DNA from: Micromonospora sp. NBC_01796
GTDB lineage: Bacteria > Actinomycetota > Actinomycetes > Mycobacteriales > Micromonosporaceae
Length of the DNA stretch: 64,000 nucleotides
Assembly: GCF_035917455.1 (NCBI RefSeq)
Contig: NZ_CP109078.1
Coordinates: 7,548,001-7,612,000 of the forward strand
Direction: 5' to 3'
A program made the position numbers and the translations under genes. Every line of letters starts with the position of its first letter. Position 1 is the stretch's first letter. Shown piece after piece: positions 8,305 to 17,714 of the stretch. The notes beneath the pieces were generated by a model, which had not been told where the DNA came from, made no database searches, and worked only from the letters and a program-made list of their open reading frames with translations.

Positions 8305-8975
8305 TGAACGACACACCGGTCCTGACCGAGGCGAACGGTCTCGCCGCCCGGCTCCGTACGGCAACCGACGCGGCCCACCGTGCGGCCGAGTCGACCCCGT
8401 ACATCACCGCGCTGATCGCCGGGCAGATCCCCCTCGTGGGATACGCCGCTCTGGTCGCCCAGCACTACTTTCTCTACGAGACCCTCGAACAGGCCGCCGA
8501 GGCGATGCGCGACGACCCGGTGGCTGGTCCGTTCGTGGCCGACGAGTTGACCCGGCTCCCCCGGCTGGCCGAGGACCTCGCGTTCCTGCTCGGGCCGGGG
8601 TGGCGGGAGCAGATCGCGCCCGGTGCCGCGACCGAGGCGTACCGTGACCGGTTGCGTGAGGTCTGCTTCACCTGGCCGGCCGGCTTCATTGCCCACCACT
8701 ACACCCGTTACCTGGGCGACCTTTCCGGCGGCGCGTTCGTCGCCGCCGCGGTACGCCGCACCTACGGCTTCACCACGGACGACGGCACCCGGTTCTACCA
8801 GTTCGATCGCATCCCGAGCCGGGGCAGGTTCAAGCGGGAGTACCGCGACCGGCTGGACGCCCTGGCACTGGACGCGGCCGAGTCCGAACGGACGGCCTCC
8901 GAAGCGGTGATCGCCTTCGACCTCAACCGGGAGATGTTCCACCAGCTCGGCGCCGCCCACCCCGCGACCCCGTAG
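8301..8975 (+). CDS. hmuO: Haem oxygenase (HmuO type)
   Basis: A 224-residue all-helical haem oxygenase that splits haem to biliverdin, CO and iron. The proximal haem ligand is His26 (TDAAHRAAE), and the distal-helix glycine signature is YLGDLSGG. Length matches the HmuO/HO-1 class (about 215-240). It is the last gene of the haem operon, so imported haem would be opened at once. Two ATGs are adjacent (8301 and 8304); AGAGG lies 4 or 7 bases upstream, so 8304 may be the used start. A reductase partner is not encoded nearby. Confidence 0.93.
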   Translation: MMNDTPVLTEANGLAARLRTATDAAHRAAESTPYITALIAGQIPLVGYAALVAQHYFLYETLEQAAEAMRDDPVAGPFVADELTRLPRLAEDLAFLLGPGWREQIAPGAATEAYRDRLREVCFTWPAGFIAHHYTRYLGDLSGGAFVAAAVRRTYGFTTDDGTRFYQFDRIPSRGRFKREYRDRLDALALDAAESERTASEAVIAFDLNREMFHQLGAAHPATP

Positions 8976-9006
8976 GCCCACGGCACCGCACGGCTGGCTG
9001 GGTACG

Positions 9007-9696
9007 TCAGTCGCGGGTCAGCTCTTCACGCAGCAGTTCCGCCAATTTGGCGGGCTGGGAGAGGAATGGCGAGTGCCCGCTGTCGAGGCGCAGGACCGAT
9101 TCGCACCGCTGGGCCAGCGTCTCCTGCCCGGCCAGTGGAAACGCCGCGTCTTGCGCACAGATGATGTAGGTGCTGGCGATCTCCCGCCAACCCGCCCGGC
9201 TCACCGGCTGGGTCGCCGAAGCCAGCGCCTGATGCCCGAGCCGTGGCACCATCTCGTCCGCGATGCCGGATTCCACGTCCTGGTAGAGAGTGGTCCGGGG
9301 ATCGCGTACGTCGAAGTATCCCGCGTCCTCGTGCACGTCCCAGAATGAAGGGAATTCGTGGTTGGTGAAGTCCAAGAGGGACTGACCCGCGTCGAGCGGG
9401 AGACTGGACAGGTAGACGAGCCGCCGTACGTTGTCCAGCCCGGCCGCGGCTTCGGTGACCGGGATTCCGCCGTACGAGTGTCCGCAGACAACCACCGGCC
9501 CGGTGATGTCCGTCAACGTCGTGCGAACCGCCGCCACGTCGTCCCTCAGGTCACCCAACCTGGCCGGGTCCTGTCCGGTGCTCGGCAACACACCGACACG
9601 AACGTCGAGGTCCGTCAGTTCGACCAACAGGCGTTCCCAGCACCAGGACCCGTGCCAGGCACCGTGGATCAGGACAAGTGTCGGCATTTCCGCCAT
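9007..9696 (-). CDS. Alpha/beta hydrolase (EstC/salicylate-esterase-like)
   Basis: A 229-residue single-domain alpha/beta hydrolase. Oxyanion region LVLIHGAWHGSWCW at 7-20, nucleophile elbow CGHSYGG with Ser74, and catalytic His208 in DSGHSPF. The AWHGSWCW start and overall length resemble the EstC / salicylate-esterase / hydroxynitrile-lyase-like group, so small esters are plausible substrates, but none can be named. It converges on the haem oxygenase gene and looks like an independent gene. AGGG sits 7 bases before ATG 9696; a second ATG at 9687 is possible. Confidence 0.85.
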   Translation of the reverse strand: MAEMPTLVLIHGAWHGSWCWERLLVELTDLDVRVGVLPSTGQDPARLGDLRDDVAAVRTTLTDITGPVVVCGHSYGGIPVTEAAAGLDNVRRLVYLSSLPLDAGQSLLDFTNHEFPSFWDVHEDAGYFDVRDPRTTLYQDVESGIADEMVPRLGHQALASATQPVSRAGWREIASTYIICAQDAAFPLAGQETLAQRCESVLRLDSGHSPFLSQPAKLAELLREELTRD

Positions 9697-9876
9697 TTCA
9701 TCACCCTATCCAGCGAGTCCGGTCCCCTCACCGATTCTCGAAAAGCGGGGGCGGTCGACTGCTACCGCCTGCCCGCTCGACGACATTCGAGCGGGCCCCT
9801 CTCGGGGCGGTCGCGGTTGACTGGCTCGTTACCCTCCACTGGGCACCGATGGTGAGGGTCGAGAGGATCAGCGAGC

Positions 9877-10602
9877 GTGGCGGACACAACCGATCGGGTC
9901 GGCACCTCCGAGACGGGCGGACCGGAGCACGGCGTGGGGCTGGTCGAACGGGTCATCGCGTCGGTCGCGGCGAAGCCCGACCATCTGATCCTGGACTACG
10001 CACCGTGGGCGGGCGCCTGGCTGGACGGCCCACCCACCCCGGTGCCGACCGATGTCCTGGCCACGTTGAGGTTTCCCAGCGGTCGCCCGCTGCCGCCGAG
10101 CCTGCGTCGATGGCTGGCGTACGACACAAGCCTGCTCACCCGGTTCGGCTGGTTCCCGCCCGACGGCAGCCACCGGCTGACGCCGCGTCCACTCGGCGAG
10201 CTGGCCGCGGTCGAGTACGGCGAGCCCTGGGCCACGCTCTACCGTCCGGTCTCGGCTCGGTTCACCGAGTGTTTCCTGCTGCCCGGCGGCTCGGACTCCC
10301 GCCGGGTGTTCGCCGTGACCGAACCCGACGAGACCGGCGAGTACCCGGTGCTTTCCCTGGACGTCGACGACCTGCCCTGCATCGAACTGATGTACCCGGG
10401 CTTCGACGTCTACCTGGCCGACACCGCCGGGCTCATCACCATGCCCGAAGGCGGCTACACCGCACTGGCAACCGACCCCACGTACGGGCCACGGATGCGC
10501 ACCCACGCCCGTCATGCCTTCGACGGCAGGTACGGCTCGACCTTCCCCGAGCCGCCGTTCGACGACACCGTCTTCGACGACACCGGCACCGGACCGGCCT
10601 GA
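9877..10602 (+). CDS. Hypothetical protein, SMI1/KNR4-like features
   Basis: A 241-residue soluble protein not confidently recognised. Residues 75-195 show a pattern seen in SMI1/KNR4 (immunity or scaffold) proteins: LPPSLRRWLAYDTSLL early, a central FLLPGGSDSRRVFAVTE strand region and an acidic end (PPFDDTVFDDTGTG). No signal peptide or membrane helix. GTG 9877 has GAGAGGA 10 bases upstream. No toxin gene is adjacent, so an immunity role is not supported by context. Confidence 0.6.
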   Translation: MADTTDRVGTSETGGPEHGVGLVERVIASVAAKPDHLILDYAPWAGAWLDGPPTPVPTDVLATLRFPSGRPLPPSLRRWLAYDTSLLTRFGWFPPDGSHRLTPRPLGELAAVEYGEPWATLYRPVSARFTECFLLPGGSDSRRVFAVTEPDETGEYPVLSLDVDDLPCIELMYPGFDVYLADTAGLITMPEGGYTALATDPTYGPRMRTHARHAFDGRYGSTFPEPPFDDTVFDDTGTGPA

Positions 10603-10678
10603 CCGTCACCTGGCTCGCCGGCTACCGTCTCCCCCGTTTCAGGGAGCCGGCGGTGCGCACGGGGCGAGGACTCGATGA

Positions 10679-10711
10679 GGAAGGGCTGGCCCTCGACGGA
10701 CCAGCCCTTCC
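10679..10711. terminator. Bidirectional hairpin between convergent genes
   Basis: Arms 10679-10689 and 10701-10711 pair perfectly (11 pairs, GGAAGGGCTGG and its complement) around an 11-base loop. It lies between the ends of the rightward hypothetical gene and the leftward G6PD gene and can serve both. Confidence 0.75.
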
Positions 10712-10763
10712 GACAGCAGCAACGCGGTCGGCACCGGGCTTCGCTACGGATCGAGCACCGGGA

Positions 10764-12266
10764 TCAGAAGTCGCCGACGTCGTTGCGCCACCTACGGCCA
10801 CTGCGGCCGATCAGGCGTTCGGCGTCGGTGGGACCCCAGGAGGCGGCCTCGTACGTGGGGATCGGGGACGAGTCCTTGGCCCAGTGTTCGATGATCGGGT
10901 CGACGATCCGCCAGCACTGCTCGACCTCGTCGGTACGGATGAACAGCGTCGGGTCGCCCAGCAGCGCGTCGAGCAGCAGCCGCTCGTACGCCTCCGGGGA
11001 CTCCTCCCGGAACGTCTTGTCGTACGAGAAGTCCATGCTCGCCGTGCGTACCCGGAACGAGTGGCCGGGCACCTTCGCGCCGAAGCGCAGCGAGATGCCC
11101 TCGTTGGGCTGGATCCGCAGGATCAGCGCGTCGGCGTCCAGTTCGGTGAGCTGGTCGGTCGGGATCGGCAGGTGCGGGGGCCGCTGGAACTGCAACGCCA
11201 CCTCGGTGACCCGGGCCGGCAGCCGCTTGCCGGTGCGCACGTAGAACGGCACCCCGGCCCAGCGCCAGTTGTCGACGTTGAGTCGCATCGCCGCGTACGT
11301 CTCCGTACGCGACAGCGGGTCGACGCCGGGCTCGTCGCGGTAGCCGGCCATCAGGTCGTCCCGGGTGCCGCCCCGGGTGTACTGACCGCGAACGGCCAGG
11401 TCGGCGATGTCCCGGTCGGTGGGCAGCCGGATCGCCTGGAGCAGCTTCACCTTCTCGTTGCGCAGCCCTTCCGCGTCGAACGAGGCCGGCGGCTCCATCA
11501 GGGAGAGCGCGAGCACCTGGAGCACGTGGTTCTGCACGATGTCGCGCATCGCCCCGGCGCTCTCGTAGAAGCCCCCACGGGTGCCGACGCCGAGCGTCTC
11601 GGCCACGGTGATCTGCACGTGGTCGACCCAGCTACGGTCCCAGATCGGCTGGAAGATCGAGTTTGCGAAACGCAGCGCGATCACGTTCTGGACGGTGTCC
11701 TTGCCCAGGTAGTGGTCGATCCGGAAGACCTGCGGCTCGTCGAAGCTGGAGTGCACGATCGCGTCCAGCTCGCGGGCGGTGGCGAGGTCGCGACCGTAGG
11801 GCTTCTCGATCACCAGCCGGGCGAACGACCCCTCCCGGGCACGGTTGAGCCCGGCACCGGCGAGGCCGTTGATGACGGGCTCGAACGCCTCGGCCGGAGT
11901 CGACAGGTAGAACAGGCGGTTTCCGGCGGTTCCGCGCTCGGCGTCGAGCTGGTCGAGGGTCTCGGCGAGGCGCTTGTACGTGTCCGGATCGTCGTAGCCG
12001 CCGGAGACGTACCTGATGCCGCCCTCGAGTTGCGGATGGTCGCGCAGGCCGTGACCGTTGAGGGCGGAGTCGGCGAACTGCTCATCACTCATCGCCGTAC
12101 GCGCGACACCGACCAGGGCAAACTCACGGGGCAGCCGGTGGTGGCGGGCGAGGCTGGCCACCGCGGGGATCAGCTTGCGGCGGGTCAGGTCACCCGAGGC
12201 GCCGAAGATCACCAGGGTTGCTGGTGGTGCGTTGCGCTCAGACGTGATCTGAGGGGCGTTGTCCAT
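10764..12266 (-). CDS. zwf: Glucose-6-phosphate 1-dehydrogenase
   Basis: A 500-residue enzyme that oxidises glucose 6-phosphate to 6-phosphogluconolactone with NADP, the entry to the pentose phosphate path. NADP-binding GASGDLTRRKL is at residues 24-34, and the substrate-binding RIDHYLGKD motif gives the catalytic region. Length is normal for bacterial G6PD. Start ATG 12266 has GGAGGACTCAGGACC upstream. In many actinomycetes zwf sits with tal, opcA and pgl; here it stands alone between unrelated genes, so it may be a second copy. Confidence 0.95.
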   Translation of the reverse strand: MDNAPQITSERNAPPATLVIFGASGDLTRRKLIPAVASLARHHRLPREFALVGVARTAMSDEQFADSALNGHGLRDHPQLEGGIRYVSGGYDDPDTYKRLAETLDQLDAERGTAGNRLFYLSTPAEAFEPVINGLAGAGLNRAREGSFARLVIEKPYGRDLATARELDAIVHSSFDEPQVFRIDHYLGKDTVQNVIALRFANSIFQPIWDRSWVDHVQITVAETLGVGTRGGFYESAGAMRDIVQNHVLQVLALSLMEPPASFDAEGLRNEKVKLLQAIRLPTDRDIADLAVRGQYTRGGTRDDLMAGYRDEPGVDPLSRTETYAAMRLNVDNWRWAGVPFYVRTGKRLPARVTEVALQFQRPPHLPIPTDQLTELDADALILRIQPNEGISLRFGAKVPGHSFRVRTASMDFSYDKTFREESPEAYERLLLDALLGDPTLFIRTDEVEQCWRIVDPIIEHWAKDSSPIPTYEAASWGPTDAERLIGRSGRRWRNDVGDF

Positions 12267-12702
12267 GGTCCTGAGTCCTCCAATCGCGCGGAGCCGGTCG
12301 ACCCGCGCGAGTGTCTGAGTGTCGCTGAGAGGCGTTACCGAACACGCCGTCGACGGCTGTGGCGACGGTCATCGGCGTAGGGGCGATGCCAGTCGTACCA
12401 CTCTCGCCGTCCCCCATACAGCAAGCTTGCCAGCCTGTCCGGGCTGTCCGCCGGACAGGGTCGGTCGTGCGTCGGGAACACCCTGGCCGAGCCACACTCC
12501 GCTGAACGTGGCGGCCGAAGCACTCCTTCCCCCAGTGTCGGAGGTCACTCCCAACAACGTCCGGATCCCGCCGTACGGGGCGCAGGCGGTGCACGGCCAC
12601 GCGGACGTAGTAGCGTTGCCGGTCGCTGTTCGGGCCGCTGACGTCGGGTCACACCGACGGAACCTGGCCCGGACCACAGACGGGGAGACGGGAAGAGTGG
12701 CG
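12267..12702. other. 436-base intergenic region upstream of zwf and a GNAT gene
   Basis: No gene is supported here. It holds a 10-base palindrome (12421-12430) and, just after it, a 9-bp stem (12434-12442 with 12451-12459, 8-base loop). The position between divergent genes suits promoters for both, but no clear -35/-10 pair was seen. The hairpin is too far from either gene to be assigned. Confidence 0.4.
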
Positions 12703-13257
12703 ATGCGAGAAACCGACACGGCGCCAAGGTTGGTCGTCTCGATCGCACTCCCGGCCGAGGCCGACGACGGCGACTTCGTCGCGTCGGTCGTCGACCTGAT
12801 CAACCGGGTGTACGCCGACGCCGAGAAGGGGCTGTGGCTCGACGGCGCCGATCGAACCAACCCGGCCGAGGTGACGGCCCTGATCCGCGCCGGCGAGCTC
12901 GCCGTGGCCCGGATGGGCGGCCTCCTCGTCGGCACCGCCCGGATCCATCGTCTCGCCACCGGCGAGGGCGAGTTCGGCATGCTGACCGCGAGTCCGCTCC
13001 ATCGCAACCTCGGCATCGGCCGCGAACTGGTCGCCTTCGCCGAGCGGTGGGCGCGGGAGCGCGAACTCCCCCGGATGCAGCTCGAACTGCTCGTCCCGCA
13101 GACCTGGACGCATCCGGACAAGGAGTTCCTGCACGGCTGGTACACCCGCATGGGCTACCGCGAGGTACGCCGGAGCCGCCTCGACGAGGCCTACCCTGCG
13201 CTGCTGCCGTTCCTCGCCACACCGTGCGACTTCGTCGTCTACCACAAGCCCCTCTGA
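12703..13257 (+). CDS. GNAT-family N-acetyltransferase
   Basis: A 184-residue acetyl-CoA-dependent transferase. The acetyl-CoA loop region is SPLHRNLGIGRELVAFAERWA, preceded by the strand GEFGMLTASP; the end GWYTRMGYREVRRS is the usual GNAT beta6-alpha region. Substrate unknown. ATG 12703 is chosen with GGAAG 7 bases upstream; GTG 12697 (two codons earlier) is an alternative with GGGGAG 9 bases away. Its last 19 bases overlap the end of the convergent MFS gene, so the two mRNAs are antisense to each other at their ends. Confidence 0.85.
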   Translation: MRETDTAPRLVVSIALPAEADDGDFVASVVDLINRVYADAEKGLWLDGADRTNPAEVTALIRAGELAVARMGGLLVGTARIHRLATGEGEFGMLTASPLHRNLGIGRELVAFAERWARERELPRMQLELLVPQTWTHPDKEFLHGWYTRMGYREVRRSRLDEAYPALLPFLATPCDFVVYHKPL

Positions 13258-14507
13258 CGCGCGCCTTCCTGGTCGTCGACGAGGTCACGGGGCGCCGGCC
13301 CTGGACGGCGGGGTAGCAGCAGCGGACTGGTGAGGATGAGCAGTCCCGCGACCGCGATGGCCGTACGTGGGCTGGTGGCTTGCGCGAGCAGTCCGCCGAG
13401 CGCGCTGAGGATGGCGATGGCCGCGCCGCTGCTGATCGACCAGGCCGACAGGGTGCGGGCGACCCGGTCGTCGGGGGTGTGTTCCAGCCGATAGGCAGCG
13501 AGCACCGGGTTGTACAGGCTCATGCTGACGATGATCGCGAGTTCGACGGCGATCACCGTCGCGAGACCGGCGACGCCTGGCTGGACGAGGGCGAGGCCGA
13601 TGAGCCAGACCGCGCGCAGCGTGCCGACGACACGAAGGACGCGGTGTTGGCCGTACCGGGCCACGACACGTGGGGCCAGGCGTGATCCGAGGAGTCCGCC
13701 GACGCAGGGGGCGGCGAAGGCGAGGCCGTACTGCCAGGGTGGGAAGCCGAGCTCGCCGAGCAGCAGCACGGCCAGCAGCGGCTCGGTGGCCATGATCAGT
13801 CCGGCGACGAGCAGCTGGTTGAGGTACAGCGCCCGCAAACCGGGATGGGCCAGGAGGTACCGCCACCCGCCGAGCAGATCACCGGCCCGGACCCGACGCC
13901 TGTCGGTTCGCCGCGGGTGCTCTTCTCGACCGCGGATCGCCGTGATGCCCAGCGCGGAGAGCAGGTAGCTGAGCGCGTCGGCCACGACGGTGACCACCGG
14001 CCCGAGCAGGCCGACCGCCGCCCCGCCCAGCGGTGGCCCGATCGCGATGGAGCTCCAGGTCGTCGACTCGAACCTCGCGTTGGCCACGACGAGGTCGTCC
14101 GTCCGGACGAGGAACTTGAGGTAGGCGCCGCCGGCCGCGCCGAAGGCGATCTTGGCCGCGGCGAGGACGACCGAGACGACCAGCAACTGCACGAACCCGA
14201 GCCGGCCGAGGGCGTACGCGACGGGGATCGTCATCATCGCCGCGAACCGGACCAGGTCCATCGCGATCATCACCGGCCGCTTGCGGCGGAACTCCACCCA
14301 CGGCCCGAGCGGCAACGCGATCAGCGCACCCACTGCCGGCCCCACCGCGGCCAACGCGGAGACCTGGGCCGGGCTGGCGTCCAGCACCAGTACGGCGATC
14401 AGCGGCAACGCGCCGAACCCCAGCCCGGAGCCGTAGGCGCTGACCGCGTACGCCGCCCACAACCAGCCGAACTGCCGACCCAGGGATCGTCTCGCCAATA
14501 TCCGCAC
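13239..14507 (-). CDS. MFS transporter (enterobactin-exporter-like group)
   Basis: A 422-residue protein with 12 predicted membrane helices and a conserved loop 2-3 region (GPWVEFRRKRPVMIAMDLVRF). The pattern fits the MFS_3 drug/siderophore exporter group. It is divergent from a LysR regulator 120 bases away, with palindromes between them, so its expression is probably under that regulator. GTG 14507 overlaps the GGGAGG ribosome site; a TTG three codons later (14498) has GGGAGG 8 bases upstream and may be the true start. Confidence 0.85.
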   Translation of the reverse strand: MRILARRSLGRQFGWLWAAYAVSAYGSGLGFGALPLIAVLVLDASPAQVSALAAVGPAVGALIALPLGPWVEFRRKRPVMIAMDLVRFAAMMTIPVAYALGRLGFVQLLVVSVVLAAAKIAFGAAGGAYLKFLVRTDDLVVANARFESTTWSSIAIGPPLGGAAVGLLGPVVTVVADALSYLLSALGITAIRGREEHPRRTDRRRVRAGDLLGGWRYLLAHPGLRALYLNQLLVAGLIMATEPLLAVLLLGELGFPPWQYGLAFAAPCVGGLLGSRLAPRVVARYGQHRVLRVVGTLRAVWLIGLALVQPGVAGLATVIAVELAIIVSMSLYNPVLAAYRLEHTPDDRVARTLSAWSISSGAAIAILSALGGLLAQATSPRTAIAVAGLLILTSPLLLPRRPGPAPRDLVDDQEGARQRGLW

Positions 14508-14530
14508 CTCCCGCTCGAAACAACTCGCCG

Positions 14531-14610
14531 TTGATCGGGGTGATCAAAGCAAGGGCGAGATGAGCGGATCAAACAACTGCATCGGCGGCGAGCCACAACC
14601 AACAGTTGTG
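14531..14610. promoter_or_regulatory. Two palindromes in the LysR-MFS intergenic region
   Basis: Palindrome 1, 14531-14547: TTGATC and GATCAA arms around 5 bases. Palindrome 2, 14594-14610: CACAAC and GTTGTG arms around 5 bases, ending 5 bases before the -10 box (TAGGGT, 14615-14620) of the LysR gene. Interrupted palindromes of this size between a LysR gene and its divergent target are the usual operator layout. Confidence 0.6.
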
Positions 14611-14627
14611 ACGCTAGGGTGTGGCCC

Positions 14628-15578
14628 GTGGATCTCGATGCCGTCCGTACCTTCGTCGCCGCCGCGGATGCCGGCCAGTTCCAGGACGCGGCCGCCGTGC
14701 TGTCGATCACCCAGCAGGCCGTGTCCAAGCGCATCGCCGCGCTGGAGAAGGATCTGGAGGTACGGCTGTTCACCCGCACGGCTCGCGGCGCCCAGCTCAC
14801 GATCGACGGCCAGGCGTTCCTGCCCCATGCCCGGGAACTGCTCCGGGTGGAGGCGCGGGCCGACGCATCCGTACGCCCCGGACGGCGCGCCCTCCGCGTC
14901 GACGTCCACAGTCGACGGACCGCACCGGCGGTGCTGCTGCAGGACTTCCACCGTACGCATCCGCAGATCGAGCTGGACGTCGTGACCCTCGACGCCGACG
15001 TCCATGCCGCGACCGCCGCCGTCGAGGCGGGGACGATCGACGCCACCTTTCACGCCGTCACCGTTCCCGCGCGCCAACTGCCGGACGCGATCAGGACCGT
15101 CCGCGTGATCGACGAACACCACGAGTTACTCGTCGGGCCACGCCACGCTCTCGCCAACGCCCGCGCCGTCACGCCCGCGCAGCTCGCCGCACACCGGATC
15201 TGGATGCCCGGCATGGCCCCCGGCACCGAATGGGCCGGCTACTACGACGAACTGGCCGCCGCGTTCGGCCTCACCATCGACGTGGTCGGGCCGGTCTTCG
15301 GAAACGAGGCACTGCTGGCCGAGATCGCCGACTCCTCGGAACTGGCTACGTTGGCCGGCGAACGCACGCGCTACCTGTGGCCGGACAGCTACGACCTGCG
15401 GCGCATCCCGGTACGCGATCCGGCACCCATCTACCCGATGTCACTGATCTGGCGCGACGACAACCCGCATCCCGCGCTCGGCAAACTTCGCGACCACCTG
15501 GGTTCCCGTCGAGTGGACACATCCGACGAGAAGGTGTGGATGCCGAGGTGGGCGCACCACCCGGCCCCGACGTCGTAG
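14628..15578 (+). CDS. LysR-family transcriptional regulator
   Basis: A 316-residue regulator. Residues 2-60 form the winged helix-turn-helix (LDAVRTFVAAADAGQFQDAAAVLSITQQAVSKRIAALE written in pieces: FVAAADAG, ITQQAVSKRI, LFTRTARG). Residues 85-300 are the two-lobed effector domain. It probably controls the divergent MFS exporter and itself. GTG 14628 is preferred to GTG 14619 since a TAGGGT -10 box lies 7 bases before it, which suggests a leaderless mRNA. The effector cannot be told. Confidence 0.9.
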   Translation: MDLDAVRTFVAAADAGQFQDAAAVLSITQQAVSKRIAALEKDLEVRLFTRTARGAQLTIDGQAFLPHARELLRVEARADASVRPGRRALRVDVHSRRTAPAVLLQDFHRTHPQIELDVVTLDADVHAATAAVEAGTIDATFHAVTVPARQLPDAIRTVRVIDEHHELLVGPRHALANARAVTPAQLAAHRIWMPGMAPGTEWAGYYDELAAAFGLTIDVVGPVFGNEALLAEIADSSELATLAGERTRYLWPDSYDLRRIPVRDPAPIYPMSLIWRDDNPHPALGKLRDHLGSRRVDTSDEKVWMPRWAHHPAPTS

Positions 15579-15948
15579 TTGCTCCGCCCCATACCTCATT
15601 CCTCCTCTGTTCGGCGGGATGAGGGCCCGGGAGGTGTTCGCCCCGAGGCGGGTCGCAGGGGCACCATCGGGGCTGCGACCAGCGGTGTTGGCCCGCCGGT
15701 CGATGGGGCCGGGCGCTGCCCCGTACACGTGTCCCGACCGCGACGGCACCCGTCCCGACCGTGCCGCCGCTGTCGCGGCGCGGATCGCGCCGGATGGCCG
15801 TTGACCTAATACATCGACGCATGCAAGTGTCTCCTCCGGTGGCCGCCGCGACCCCCACCGGAGCCGCGGCACCCCCTGCCCCCGCCCGAACCGACGGAGT
15901 CCGGCCCCACCGGGTGGACCGCCCGCCGACCCCCACCGAGGAGTCTTC
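15579..15948. other. 370-base intergenic region before the secreted peptidase
   Basis: No gene is supported. A TTGACC -35-like hexamer lies at 15801-15806, followed by a GCATGC palindrome at 15819-15824 and a weak -10 region; it is a candidate promoter for the M28 peptidase gene. The rest is GC-rich with short open frames that lack ribosome sites. Confidence 0.4.
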
Positions 15949-17709
15949 ATGAGACGCAAAACGCTGATAACGGGCGTCGCGCTCGCTGTCTTCACCGGGA
16001 TGACGGTGACGCTCACCGCCCAGCCGGTGTCCGCGTCCCCACCCCCGTCCGTGGCCGGTACGCCCGCGATCGCTCCGCCCGCCGCCTCGCTCGCCGCGGC
16101 ACCGGACATCTCGGTGACCAACGTCCAGGCGCACCTGACACAGTTCAACAGCATCGCCACCTCGAACGGCGGCAACCGGCGGGCCGGGTCTGCCGGGTAC
16201 ACCGCGTCGGTCGCCTACGTGAAGAGCAGGCTCCAGTCCGCCGGCTACACGGTCACCGAGCAGCGCTGCACGGACTGCACCTACCCGTCGAACAACCTGA
16301 TCGCCGAGTGGCCGGGCGGACCGGCCGACCAGGTGGTCATGTTCGGTTCCCACCTCGACGGTGTCTCGGCCGGCCCGGGCATCAACGACAACGCCACCGG
16401 CTCGGCGTCGCTGCTGGAAAACGCACTGGTACTGGCCCAGCAGAACCCGACCATGACCAAGCGGGTCCGGTTCGCCTGGTGGACCGACGAGGAGCAGGGC
16501 CTCAACGGCTCCGACTTCTACGTCCGCTCGCTCACCACGACCCAGCGGGGCTACATCAAGGGGTACTACAACTTCGACATGGTCGGCTCGACCAACGGTG
16601 GGTACTTCATCAACCGCATCACCTCGACCACCGCGGCTCCGCTGAAGGCGTACTGGGACTCGCTCGGGCTCCAGCCGGAGGAGAACGTGGAGGGGCAGGG
16701 CCGCTCCGACGACTACTCGTTCCAGCAGGGCGGCATCCCCACCTCGGGATACGCGGCCGGCGCCAGCGCCCGCAAGACCGCCGCGCAGGCCAGCAAGTGG
16801 GGCGGCACGTCCGGATCGGCGTACGACCCCTGCTACCACCGCGCCTGCGACACCACCAGCAACGTCAGCGCCACCGTCCTCAACCGCAGCGCGGACGGCG
16901 TCGCGTACGCGATCTGGCAGCTCGCCACCGGCACCGGCACCCCGACCAACGACTTCTCGGTCGCGGTGAGCCCGACCTCCGGCAGCGTCGCCCGGGGCGG
17001 CTCGACCACCGCCACCGTTTCGACGGCCACCACCGCCGGTAGCGCGCAGACGGTCAGCCTGTCCGCCACCGGCGCGCCCTCCGGCGTGACGGTGTCGTTC
17101 AGCCCGTCCTCGCTCACCTCCGGCGCGTCCGCCACCCTGACCGTCGCCGCCTCCGCCAGTGCGACCACGGGTACGCACACCATCACGGTCACCGGAACCG
17201 GCTCGGTCACCCGCACCGCCACGTACACCGTCACCGTGACCGGTGGCGGCAGTTGCAGCGGCGGGCAGGTCATCGGGAACAGCGGCTTCGAGAGCGGCAC
17301 CACCCCGTGGACCGCCACCACCGGGGTGATCACCAACTCGGCCAGCCAGCCGGCGCACGGCGGCTCGTACAAGGCGTGGCTCGGTGGCAACGGCACTACC
17401 CGTACCGAGACGCTGACCCAGTCGGTGACCGTGCCGGCCGGGTGCTCGACGTACACCCTCTCGTTCTACCTGCACATCGACACCGCCGAGACCACCACGT
17501 CCACCGCGTACGACCGGCTCACGGTCCAGGTGGGCAGTACGACCCTGGCCACCTACTCCAACCTGAACAAGGCGGCCGGTTACCAGCTCAGGACGTTCAA
17601 CGCGGGCGCGTACGCCGGCCAGACCGTCACCCTGAGGTTCACCGGCACCGAGGACTCCTCCCTCCAGACCAGCTTCGTCGTCGACGACGTGACGTTGCAG
17701 GCGAGCTGA
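15949..17709 (+). CDS. Secreted M28 zinc aminopeptidase with Ig-like and carbohydrate-binding-like C-terminal domains
   Basis: A 586-residue secreted protein. Signal peptide to about residue 30 (PVSASP), short propeptide, then an M28 domain (about 55-320) like Streptomyces griseus aminopeptidase. Zinc ligands and base are all present: His135 (GSHLDG), Asp147 (INDNATG), Glu181/Glu182 (WTDEEQ), Asp210 (NFDMVG) and His297 (CYHRACD). Residues 325-430 are an Ig-like fold ([18 protein letters not shown]). Residues 435-586 ([16 protein letters not shown]...FVVDDVTL) are a jelly-roll, carbohydrate-binding-like domain that may hold the enzyme on a substrate. It should release N-terminal residues from peptides outside the cell. 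A ribosome site GAGGAG precedes ATG. Confidence 0.93.
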   Translation: MRRKTLITGVALAVFTGMTVTLTAQPVSASPPPSVAGTPAIAPPAASLAAAPDISVTNVQAHLTQFNSIATSNGGNRRAGSAGYTASVAYVKSRLQSAGYTVTEQRCTDCTYPSNNLIAEWPGGPADQVVMFGSHLDGVSAGPGINDNATGSASLLENALVLAQQNPTMTKRVRFAWWTDEEQGLNGSDFYVRSLTTTQRGYIKGYYNFDMVGSTNGGYFINRITSTTAAPLKAYWDSLGLQPEENVEGQGRSDDYSFQQGGIPTSGYAAGASARKTAAQASKWGGTSGSAYDPCYHRACDTTSNVSATVLNRSADGVAYAIWQLATGTGTPTNDFSVAVSPTSGSVARGGSTTATVSTATTAGSAQTVSLSATGAPSGVTVSFSPSSLTSGASATLTVAASASATTGTHTITVTGTGSVTRTATYTVTVTGGGSCSGGQVIGNSGFESGTTPWTATTGVITNSASQPAHGGSYKAWLGGNGTTRTETLTQSVTVPAGCSTYTLSFYLHIDTAETTTSTAYDRLTVQVGSTTLATYSNLNKAAGYQLRTFNAGAYAGQTVTLRFTGTEDSSLQTSFVVDDVTLQAS

Positions 17710-17714
17710 CCTGC

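Noticed and set aside
9877-10602. Immunity protein of a toxin system
   Set aside because: The SMI1/KNR4-like look is weak and no toxin, secretion or polymorphic-toxin gene is next to it.
12319-12696. Extension of the GNAT gene upstream to 12319
   Set aside because: The extra residues have no domain or ribosome site, while GGAAG lies before ATG 12703 and family length fits the shorter form.
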